In this document: positions 27,081 to 34,467 of the stretch, piece by piece | Numbering within the stretch: position 1 is the stretch's first letter | Layout: each line of letters opens with the position of its first letter | NCBI RefSeq assembly: GCF_000296815.2 | Contig: NZ_CAIT01000009.1 | Location: 1 to 64,000, forward strand | Direction: 5' to 3' | Length of the DNA stretch: 64,000 nt | Source of the DNA: Fibrisoma limi BUZ 3 | Lineage (GTDB): Bacteria > Bacteroidota > Bacteroidia > Cytophagales > Spirosomataceae | Program-made: the position numbers and the translations under genes | Notes under the pieces: generated by a model | What the model was told of the DNA's origin: nothing | Databases searched by the model: none | What the model saw: only the letters and a program-made list of their open reading frames with translations

Positions 27081-27137
27081 AAAGTGGTGGTTAAGATGCA
27101 ACGATGTTGCATCTTAACCACCACTTTGTTAGTTTTG
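27081..27137 (+). promoter_or_regulatory. Zur-type operator in a 47-bp palindrome, promoter, possible terminator
   Basis: Operator TGCAACGATGTTGCA (27097-27111) sits in the middle of a palindrome 27081-27127 with only the central pair mismatched; its arms (AAAGTGGTGGTTAAGA and complement) differ from those at 20236. The -7 element TAGTTTTG is at 27130-27137. As RNA from the upstream unit the palindrome would fold into a long stem followed by U-rich sequence, so it could also terminate the 20387-26956 transcript. Confidence 0.78.
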
Positions 27138-27156
27138 GTTTTAACCTACTGCCACT

Positions 27157-27858
27157 ATGCTGCAAGCCATTGACTTAACCAAGCAATACGTGCCCGGCAA
27201 CCCGCCTTCACTTTCGGAATTGAACCTGACGGTGCAACCGGGCGAGATTTTCTGCCTGCTGGGCCAGAACGGAGCCGGTAAAACAACCACTATTAACCTG
27301 TTTCTGGGCTTCATCAAACCCACCTCCGGTCAGGCCCTTATCAACGGCTTTAACGTAGCTGAGTACCCGCTGGAAACGAAGAGATTTCTGGCCTACCTGC
27401 CCGAAACGGTTATGCTCTACCCCAACCTGACGGGGCTGGAAAACCTTAATTTCTTCTCGTCGCTGGCCGGCTATCGGCACACGCCGGATGAATTGCATCA
27501 GCTACTTACGCAGGCTGGTTTACAGTCCGAAGCCCACGGTCGCCGGGTGGGTAGTTACTCGAAGGGGATGCGCCAGAAAGTGGGCATCGCCATTGCGCTG
27601 GCCAAGCAGGCTAAAGCTCTGCTGCTCGACGAACCTACCAGTGGTCTCGACCCCAAAGCGAGCAATGAATTTTCGGACCTGCTGTTGAGCCTGGGCGAAT
27701 CGGGAACGGCTATTCTAATGGCCACCCACGACATTTTCCGGGCCAAGGAAGTCGGCACCCGCATCGGCATCATGCGAGAAGGAAAGCTGGTAGAGACCAT
27801 GCCTACCCACGACCTGACGGCCAACGAACTGGAAGCCATATACCTCCAAACGGTGTAA
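27157..27858 (+). CDS. ABC transporter ATP-binding protein
   Basis: A 233-residue ATPase: Walker A GQNGAGKTT (about residues 36-44), Q-loop region, signature YSKGMRQKVGIAIAL, Walker B ALLLDEPTSGLDP and the switch His in MATHDIF. The signature reads SKGMRQK, as in ATPases partnering ABC-2 permeases (NosF/CcmA-like). It is the first gene after the operator at 27097 and 12 nt before permease A2. It is the only ATPase available to the four ABC-2 permeases of this locus and so may energise both pairs. Confidence 0.92.
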   Translation: MLQAIDLTKQYVPGNPPSLSELNLTVQPGEIFCLLGQNGAGKTTTINLFLGFIKPTSGQALINGFNVAEYPLETKRFLAYLPETVMLYPNLTGLENLNFFSSLAGYRHTPDELHQLLTQAGLQSEAHGRRVGSYSKGMRQKVGIAIALAKQAKALLLDEPTSGLDPKASNEFSDLLLSLGESGTAILMATHDIFRAKEVGTRIGIMREGKLVETMPTHDLTANELEAIYLQTV

Positions 27859-27870
27859 ACGATCATCGCC

Positions 27871-29295
27871 ATGATGCTCCAACTCATTGCCCAAAAAGAA
27901 TTTACCGCCACCCTGCGCGACCGGCGGTTTTTGGTCGCGGGTGCGCTGGTGCTGCTGCTCCTGCTGGTGGCTACCTGGACAGGCTTTCGCAACTACCAGT
28001 CGCTGGCCCAGAAACGGGCCGAAGCCAACCAGTCGGCGCGGGCGGCCTGGCTGGGTCAGCCCGAGAAGAACCCGCATTCGGCGGCTCACTACGGTACGTT
28101 TGCCTTTCGGCCTAAATCAGACCTGAGTTTTCTGGATTTCGGGCTGGATACCTATACCGGTTCCAGTGTGTATCTGGAAGGACACCGCCAGAACGACGCC
28201 AAGTTCAGTGCCGCCGAAGACGCTACCTCGCTGATTCGATTTGGTGAAATGACCGTGGCCTTTGTGCTGCAACTGCTTATCCCGCTGCTGATTATCTTCC
28301 TCTGCTTCGGGGCCTTCACGCAGGAACGGGAAGAGAATACGCTCAACATCCTGCTCAGTCAGGGGGCTTCGGTGCAAACCTTGTTCTGGGGCAAAGTTGC
28401 CGGATTTGCGCGGGTCATTGGGCTGGTGGTGGTGCCCGCTCTACTGCTGGCGGCTACGCTGCTGTTTGCCCAAACCGGCTTCCAGGGTACGGCCGATACG
28501 GCGCTCCGGCTGGGTCTGTTTGTGCTGGTTTACACGCTGTATTTCGGTTTGTTCATTATCGGCAGTGTGTTCGTATCAGCCCGTTCCACGAGTTCTCGGG
28601 CGAGTTTGCTGACCCTGCTGGGTATCTGGATCGCGGCCTGTATCGCCCTGCCCAAAGCCACGGCCAATCTGGGCGAGAGCCTGTTCAAAGTGCCTTCCAG
28701 CTACGTTTTCCAGAAGGAGCTGCACGAAGATGTAGAGAAGGGAATCGACGGCCATAATCCGGAAGATGCCCGGGCTAAGGAACTGGAAAAGCGGGTGCTG
28801 GCGCAGTATGGGGTGGATTCGGTGTCGCAATTACCCGTCAACTTCGATGGGATTGTGATGCAGGAAGGCGAAAAATACACCAGCATGGTTTATCAGAAGC
28901 ATTTCGGCGAGCTGCAAAACCAGTTTCAGAAACAGAACAGCCTGGCTACGATTACCGGTTTTCTGAATCCGTACCTGGCCGTGCGCGACCTCTCGATGGG
29001 CCTATCGGGTTCAGACTACGACCACTTTCTGGACTTCAAGGCTAAGGCCGAGGCCTACCGCTTTGCTCTGGTCGAACGACTCAATAACCAGATGAAAGTC
29101 TTCTCCAAAACCGGCGACTGGGAAAAGACCGTCAGCCGTGATTTCTGGGCCAAAACACCCAATTTTCAGTATCAGCTTCCGTCGGTGGGCTGGGCCTTGG
29201 GCAGGCACTGGCTGTCGGTGCTGGCCCTGCTGCTGTTTAGCGGGGCGCTGGTCTGGGGCGTTGGGCGGGGCCTCAAAGATGTTCCTCTTGTTTAA
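27871..29295 (+). CDS. ABC-2 type permease with large extracytoplasmic domains, copy A2
   Basis: 474 residues, a paralogue of the gene at 24154 with the same order: membrane segment, periplasmic domain (HYGTFAFRPKSDLSFLDFGL; YLEGHRQN), central membrane bundle, second periplasmic domain (DGHNPEDARAKE; NPYLAVRDLSMGLSG), C-terminal helix. The motif SQGASVQTLFWGKVAGF corresponds to SQGVSWTNLLLGNSLGL in copy A1, the cytoplasmic coupling region. It is 12 nt downstream of the ATPase gene and should form the membrane part with copy B2. Confidence 0.82.
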   Translation: MMLQLIAQKEFTATLRDRRFLVAGALVLLLLLVATWTGFRNYQSLAQKRAEANQSARAAWLGQPEKNPHSAAHYGTFAFRPKSDLSFLDFGLDTYTGSSVYLEGHRQNDAKFSAAEDATSLIRFGEMTVAFVLQLLIPLLIIFLCFGAFTQEREENTLNILLSQGASVQTLFWGKVAGFARVIGLVVVPALLLAATLLFAQTGFQGTADTALRLGLFVLVYTLYFGLFIIGSVFVSARSTSSRASLLTLLGIWIAACIALPKATANLGESLFKVPSSYVFQKELHEDVEKGIDGHNPEDARAKELEKRVLAQYGVDSVSQLPVNFDGIVMQEGEKYTSMVYQKHFGELQNQFQKQNSLATITGFLNPYLAVRDLSMGLSGSDYDHFLDFKAKAEAYRFALVERLNNQMKVFSKTGDWEKTVSRDFWAKTPNFQYQLPSVGWALGRHWLSVLALLLFSGALVWGVGRGLKDVPLV

Positions 29296-29309
29296 CCTGG
29301 TCCAGACCC

Positions 29310-30734
29310 ATGAACACGCTTCTACTAATTCTAAAGAACGACTGGCGCATCCTGAAGCGGGGCAAGGCGCTGAAAATTCTGGGCTTACTGGCCTTTGCGT
29401 CGGGAATTTACGCGCTGATTTACGGCAAAACGTTTGTTAGCCGACAGCAGGAAACGATAGCCTTGCTCCGGCAGGACGAACGGGCACGGCTCGACTCGCT
29501 GGCGGCCTGGGCCAGGCTCGATACAACGGTGGCGGGCAACAAAGCCAAGTGGGAAAAAGCCACCAGTGCCTACGAGGTGAACGTGCCCGAAGGCTACCGC
29601 TACGCCCTGCACGACCCCTCCGCCCTGACTCCGCTTTCGCTGGGTATGCGCGATCTGTTTCCGTACTACCAGGACGTGTGGGGCCGGGCTATTTTCCGGC
29701 AGGTCTTTAAGCAGGAGATCACCAATCCACAAAAACTGTCGGTCGGCCATTTCGACTGGGCCTTTGTGGTCATTTTTCTGTTGCCGCTGTTTCTGATTGT
29801 GCTTTCGTACAACCTGCTGTCGTCCGAGAAAGAGCAGGGGACGTACGCCTTGCTGCGATCGCAACCCATTACGTTGCGACAGGTGGTGCTGGCCAAACTC
29901 GGGCTTCGGCTGGGCTTACTGCTAGGTTTTCTGGCGGTTATCATGCTCCTAGCCATTCCAATCCTGGGGATTCCCCTTGGACAGGATGGCGGGCTATGGC
30001 TGAAGTTTTTTGGGGTTGCCACGGGCTATGGCCTGTTCTGGGGAAGCGTCATTTTCGCAGTCGTCTCGTATCAGAAATCATCGGCATTCAACGCCCTTAC
30101 GCTGCTGGGCTGCTGGCTGGTACTGGTGCTGGTATTGCCCGCGCTGGTACAGCAATGGCTCACCGTCAGCCAGCCCATCGACCGCAGCACGTTTGAAAAC
30201 CTCGTCCGCGACGAATACAATGCCGAACAGCCCGATTCCGTCGTGCTAAAACCGTATTACGCCCGCCATCCCGCCCTTTATCTGCCAAAAGATACAGCTA
30301 AACATGACCAGAACGCCAGACTGCCCGACCTGCGGCCTTACTACGCCCGAAACGAAGCCGTTGACCAGACGCTGGCCCCGCTGGTAGGCCGCTATGAAGC
30401 GCAGGTAGCCGCTCGCGAGGCTACTGTCTCGCGGCTCAACTGGCTGCTGCCTGCCGTCAACGCGCTGGATCTGTTCAACGGGCTGGCCGGCACGTCGGCA
30501 GCGGCCCACCGCGACTACCTGCTCCAGATTCGGACCTTCCACGCCCGCTGGAATGGCTTCTTTGTGCCCAAAGTTTTCAAAAACGAACGGCTCAAACCGG
30601 CCGATTACGCACAATTTCCCAGCTGGACGTTTCAGTCGTCGGCTCCTGATTTTTCCATTGGTGGCGGTCTGCTGAAGCTGGTGCTGGTGGCCGGCCTGGT
30701 GTTTGCGCTGGGCTGGTGGCGGCTGGGCCGGTAG
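29310..30734 (+). CDS. ABC-2 type permease (DUF3526 family), copy B2
   Basis: 474 residues, a paralogue of the gene at 25604. The N-terminal helix is followed by a longer periplasmic domain (EGYRYALHDPSALTPLSLGM), then FDWAFVVIFLLPLFLIVLSY and SSEKEQGTYALLRSQP matching copy B1, a second soluble region (LKPYYARHPALYLP) and a final helix. Spacing to copy A2 is 14 nt. Together with the ATPase and A2 it is a complete ABC unit. Direction of transport is not decided by sequence: ABC-2 permeases are mostly exporters, but no substrate-binding protein or biosynthetic gene is present. Confidence 0.82.
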   Translation: MNTLLLILKNDWRILKRGKALKILGLLAFASGIYALIYGKTFVSRQQETIALLRQDERARLDSLAAWARLDTTVAGNKAKWEKATSAYEVNVPEGYRYALHDPSALTPLSLGMRDLFPYYQDVWGRAIFRQVFKQEITNPQKLSVGHFDWAFVVIFLLPLFLIVLSYNLLSSEKEQGTYALLRSQPITLRQVVLAKLGLRLGLLLGFLAVIMLLAIPILGIPLGQDGGLWLKFFGVATGYGLFWGSVIFAVVSYQKSSAFNALTLLGCWLVLVLVLPALVQQWLTVSQPIDRSTFENLVRDEYNAEQPDSVVLKPYYARHPALYLPKDTAKHDQNARLPDLRPYYARNEAVDQTLAPLVGRYEAQVAAREATVSRLNWLLPAVNALDLFNGLAGTSAAAHRDYLLQIRTFHARWNGFFVPKVFKNERLKPADYAQFPSWTFQSSAPDFSIGGGLLKLVLVAGLVFALGWWRLGR

Positions 30735-30810
30735 TCCTGAAATCCTCCAGCCGGCTCGGTAACCTTTCGTTTATCCAGGCAGGCTACAGAGAGCACAGAC
30801 CCCCTGCTTT

Positions 30811-33054
30811 ATGAAGCGAAACAAACATCCCTGGCACCTGATATGCAGTCTGCTGCTGACCGGCTCGGCATCCCTGGCGCAGGATGCCACCATATTCCCG
30901 CCCGTCCAGCCGCAAAAGACGATCTCAGCCGTTCAAATTTTTAATAGTCTGACCATCGACGGGCGCCTGGATGAAGCCGACTGGCAGTTGGCACCTACCG
31001 CCCAAAATTTCTTTCAGGTACAGCCCAATCAGGGCTTACCTCTGCGGTTTGATACGCGGGTCAAAGTAATGTACAATCGGAAGTTTCTCTACGTGGGGGC
31101 GTTTTGTCCCGATTCGCTCGGGCGTCGGGGCATTCGGGTGCCGGACCTGCGCCGGGATTTTGATTACTTCGAGAATGACCTGTTCGCAGTCATCTTCGAC
31201 CCATTCCAGGACAAGCGCAACTCGCAGTCGTTTCAGACCAATCCATTTGGTGCCCAGCGCGACCTGATCACCTTCGACGACGCGTTTTACGACCGGGAAT
31301 GGGATGGCTACTGGAAAGTCCGCACGACCCGCACCGATTCGGGTTGGGTGGCCGAGATGCAAGTCCCCTGGAAAACGCTTCGTTACCCGCGGACACAGAC
31401 CGATTCGGCAGGGGCCACCTGGGGCGTGAATTTCAACCGCATCGCCCGGCGGCTGGGCGAACGCTCAGTCTGGTCGCCCGTGCCCAGAGCTTATGATGTT
31501 TACCGAATGCCTTACGCCGGGGTATTAACCGGTCTGAAGCCGCCCCCGCCCTCGGTCAATATCCGGGTGCAGCCCTACACGCTGGTTTCCTACGACCGCA
31601 TCGCCGTCAACGGCCAGACTCTGGATGATCGCACGCGGCTTAACGTGGGTGGTGAACTCAAGTGGGCGATTTCCCCGCAGACCATTCTGGATTTGACGTT
31701 CAACACCGACTTTGCCCAGGCCGACGCCGACCGGCAGGTGCAGAATCTAACGCGCTTTTCGGTGTTCTTTCCCGAACGGCGTCAGTTTTTCCTGGAAAAC
31801 GCCAGCCTGTTCATCATCGGTGATCCAGGTAGTTTGCAGCCGTTCTTCAGCCGACGTATCGGTCTCTCCGACGACGGCAACCCGATTCCGCTCGACGCAG
31901 GCGTCCGGCTTGTCAGCCGAACCAGCCGCTACAGTGCCGGGGGCTTGTTCGTTCGACAGCGATCAGCATTGGGCTTGCCGGGTGCTACGTTCGCTGTGGG
32001 TCGCTACAGCCGCAACCTCGGTCAGCAGCATCGGATTGGTGGGTTGGTAACCAGCCGCTTTGATGGAGCGGACCCGCAGGGGCAGACCGTCTCGAACCAG
32101 ACGTATTCGGTGGATGGATTTTTTCGCATTACCCAGCCGCTGTCGTGGGATGGCATGGTCAGCCGCTCACAAACCAGTGGAGCAGAGGGAAACGGCGGTC
32201 CGTCGCACGGCTGGTCGGCCCTAAGCCGGTTTCGCTATTCGACCAACCAATGGTATCTGTTTTATTTTCAGAATATTGTCACGAAGAACTACCGCCCCGG
32301 CACCGGGTTCGTCTACGGCACCAACGTCATCAACACCAACTTCGGCGGCTACCGCATGTGGCGACCAAACTGGCGACCGGCGTCCTTACGGCAGCTCGAT
32401 CCCGGTGTTTTCGTCAACATATTCCACCGGGCGTCGGATGGCCGTTTCCAGCAGGCTGAACTGGAACTTTTTCCGCTGTACCTGATTGGCGTAAAAGGCT
32501 GGAGCGTTGAAGGGTACGTAGTGCCGACCTGGCAGCGGCTGGACGAGCCATTTGCTCCGTTGGGTATTCGCATCGCCCCCAGCAGCTACCAGTACACCCG
32601 ATACCGGTTTTATTACGGCAATGACCAGTCGCGAAAACTCGCGTACAGTCTCTTCCACGAGGGAGGACGGTACTACGACGGTAAGCTCCAAACCTGGACC
32701 GCTACGCTGCGCTACTCACCCGTTCCCCAAGTGTCGATGGCGATGGAGTACACCCGCAACATCGCCCGTGAACTGGGCGAGCTTCGGCAAAACCGCACCA
32801 CTGAACTCATTACGCCCCAACTCCGCCTGGCGGTCAATCCACGGCTGCAACTGATCGGTTTTTACCAGAAGAACACGGCCGTCAATCGCGACGTCTGGAA
32901 CGTGCGGCTAGCCTGGGAGTTTCAGCCGCTATCGTTCCTATACATTGTTTATAACAGCAACGGCAACCAACTCTACGATAATGCATTACAACGCACTAAC
33001 CTCAACCGTGCCGACCAGGTCATTGGCAAGCTAACGTATCTGAAGCAGTTTTAA
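30811..33054 (+). CDS. DUF5916 / CBM9-like domain outer-membrane-associated protein
   Basis: A 747-residue exported protein (signal peptide to about residue 23, SLAQ). The N-terminal CBM9-like beta-sandwich (ISAVQIFNSLTIDGRLDEADW, LYVGAFCPDS) is followed by a DUF5916 region rich in amphipathic beta-strands (FFPERRQFFLENASLFIIG, SRRIGL), which probably forms an outer-membrane barrel. The protein ends in the strand-like LTYLKQF. The role of DUF5916 is not known. It is the last gene of the operator-controlled unit, 76 nt after permease B2, so it may be an outer-membrane partner of the ABC system (inference). Confidence 0.75.
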   Translation: MKRNKHPWHLICSLLLTGSASLAQDATIFPPVQPQKTISAVQIFNSLTIDGRLDEADWQLAPTAQNFFQVQPNQGLPLRFDTRVKVMYNRKFLYVGAFCPDSLGRRGIRVPDLRRDFDYFENDLFAVIFDPFQDKRNSQSFQTNPFGAQRDLITFDDAFYDREWDGYWKVRTTRTDSGWVAEMQVPWKTLRYPRTQTDSAGATWGVNFNRIARRLGERSVWSPVPRAYDVYRMPYAGVLTGLKPPPPSVNIRVQPYTLVSYDRIAVNGQTLDDRTRLNVGGELKWAISPQTILDLTFNTDFAQADADRQVQNLTRFSVFFPERRQFFLENASLFIIGDPGSLQPFFSRRIGLSDDGNPIPLDAGVRLVSRTSRYSAGGLFVRQRSALGLPGATFAVGRYSRNLGQQHRIGGLVTSRFDGADPQGQTVSNQTYSVDGFFRITQPLSWDGMVSRSQTSGAEGNGGPSHGWSALSRFRYSTNQWYLFYFQNIVTKNYRPGTGFVYGTNVINTNFGGYRMWRPNWRPASLRQLDPGVFVNIFHRASDGRFQQAELELFPLYLIGVKGWSVEGYVVPTWQRLDEPFAPLGIRIAPSSYQYTRYRFYYGNDQSRKLAYSLFHEGGRYYDGKLQTWTATLRYSPVPQVSMAMEYTRNIARELGELRQNRTTELITPQLRLAVNPRLQLIGFYQKNTAVNRDVWNVRLAWEFQPLSFLYIVYNSNGNQLYDNALQRTNLNRADQVIGKLTYLKQF

Positions 33055-33060
33055 ATGGTA

Positions 33061-33092
33061 GAAAAAAGCCCCACTTACTTAAGCAGGGCTAT
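33061..33092. terminator. Hairpin between convergent units
   Basis: Imperfect stem AGCCCCACTTA / TAAGCAGGGCT flanked by A-rich and T-rich sequence, between the ends of the DUF5916 gene and the AztD-like gene. Confidence 0.5.
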
Positions 33093-33111
33093 TTAAAGAG
33101 TAATCTATGAA

Positions 33112-34323
33112 TTAATCATCCTTTTCTACATCCTGCTGCGCGCCGATGACAATAACTTTGGCCGGTTTACCACTCACTTTCAGGGCTTCAGCGGCTGTTA
33201 ACGTCCCCCGGCGAACCACCCGAATCTCGCCTTTGTCCGGCTGCGTAATGTAAATAAACCGCCGGGAGATGGTCATATCGGGCTTCACTTTGGCATTCGG
33301 GTCAATCACGTCAATGACCTTAGCCGACCTCAGCGGTGCATTGGTCTTGCCGTCGAAGCTCTGTAACGTACCGTCGTTCAAGAGCGCATACACGTCGCGG
33401 CCTTCGTTATCAACCCGGAACGCGGCAATCTGGGTACTCTCCAGCACCGGCGTAATTTTGTTCTGGTTGACGTCGATCCGATAAACACCTGCTTTTGCGC
33501 TGAAACCGTAAAACGCGTCAGCTCCTTCGTTGTACATAACCGTACCGAGCCATTCCTTCCCAATGCTGGCCGGGTAAGTGATATTCCGCTGGTTACCTTC
33601 CTGATCCACCACCAAAATCCCATCAGGATGGCCGAACAAGGCCACTTGTCCGTTTCCCGCGTCGCCGTGGATGCCCTTAGTGGCCAACACGGACTTCTTC
33701 AGCACCGTACCGTTTTCATCCACAATCTTCACGCGCTCCGGTAAGGTGCTGGCTACGGTGCCGTCTTTCTCCGTCACGGCGAACGTATTATTGCTGTACG
33801 CCACTACAGCGCCGTGATGCGGTACGTCTACCTTGACAATTTTTGGTTTTACACTCGCATTGTGCAGATCTTCCTCACGGGTCAGGGTGAGTGACCCTTC
33901 GCCGTCGTTGAACACGGCAATCCGGTTGCCCCAGAAGTAGGTGTGCGTGGGCTTAGCCGCTTCCGATGTCAGGGTTGCCCACTTTGGCGTTCCAACCACA
34001 TGAGCATGGTCGTTATGATTCTCGATGCCACTGTCGAAAAACTGTACGTAGTTGTTGGCATAATTAAGCACCAGCGCAAACCGCCCGCTTTTGGTCGGAT
34101 ACAGATTCGAGCCGACAAACTTGGCCTGGAAGGACTCACTGGTGCCTTTTGCGGGGTTCACCAGCGACAGGGCAGGCGTTTCGGCATCGCTGACTAGCAG
34201 ACGGGCGAAAGCCGCTTCGCGCTCGACGGGAGCAGGCTGGTCGTTATTCCGATCGCAGGCCGTACTGAACAAGCCCAGTGAAACTACCAATAGGAAACGA
34301 TGCGATTGCGTAAAAGAAAACAT
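33112..34323 (-). CDS. aztD: AztD-like periplasmic zinc metallochaperone (beta-propeller lipoprotein)
   Basis: 403 residues from ATG 34323. The start is chosen because the -7 element and operator lie inside the longer frame. Lipobox STAC (Cys 23). The rest is a repetitive beta-propeller. Conserved AztD-like features are NHNDHAH (H103, D105, H106, H108), PTH (H127) leading to RIAVFNDGEGSLTL, and VPHHG (H169, H170). AztD delivers zinc to a periplasmic binding protein of the AztABC importer in proteobacteria. Here no AztABC genes are present and the gene faces the permease block, so it may hand zinc to that system. Two Zur-type boxes overlap its promoter. Confidence 0.75.
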   Translation of the reverse strand: MFSFTQSHRFLLVVSLGLFSTACDRNNDQPAPVEREAAFARLLVSDAETPALSLVNPAKGTSESFQAKFVGSNLYPTKSGRFALVLNYANNYVQFFDSGIENHNDHAHVVGTPKWATLTSEAAKPTHTYFWGNRIAVFNDGEGSLTLTREEDLHNASVKPKIVKVDVPHHGAVVAYSNNTFAVTEKDGTVASTLPERVKIVDENGTVLKKSVLATKGIHGDAGNGQVALFGHPDGILVVDQEGNQRNITYPASIGKEWLGTVMYNEGADAFYGFSAKAGVYRIDVNQNKITPVLESTQIAAFRVDNEGRDVYALLNDGTLQSFDGKTNAPLRSAKVIDVIDPNAKVKPDMTISRRFIYITQPDKGEIRVVRRGTLTAAEALKVSGKPAKVIVIGAQQDVEKDD

Positions 34324-34326
34324 AGG

Positions 34327-34398
34327 AATCGGATGGTTATACTTGCAACAATGTTGCAAATATAACCATCCGATTTAACTTTTTGCAATAACGTTGCA
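34327..34398 (-). promoter_or_regulatory. Two Zur-type operators over the aztD-like promoter, one in a 49-bp palindrome
   Basis: Box TGCAACAATGTTGCA (34344-34358) is the centre of a palindrome 34327-34375 with one mismatched pair. It overlaps the minus-strand -7 element TATATTTG (34364-34357). A second box, TGCAATAACGTTGCA (34384-34398), covers the -33 region. The palindrome ends 3 nt before the start codon, so repressor binding would block initiation and the leader is only about 25 nt. Confidence 0.8.
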
Positions 34399-34399
34399 T

Positions 34400-34445
34400 A
34401 AAAATACGCAGCGGTTCCAGGGCGTACCCTGGAACCGCTGCGTAT
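34400..34445 (-). terminator. Intrinsic terminator after MbnH-like gene
   Basis: A 19-bp perfect stem (34404-34422 with 34427-34445) with a 4-nt loop, followed on the minus strand by TTTT. It isolates the aztD-like gene from the copper-type locus upstream. Confidence 0.88.
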
Positions 34446-34467
34446 CAAGTTGAATGCTATGTATGAA

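Noticed and set aside
5907-34398. Search for a Fur/Zur regulator gene among the predicted targets
   Set aside because: No Fur-family protein is encoded anywhere in the window, so the regulator identity stays an inference.
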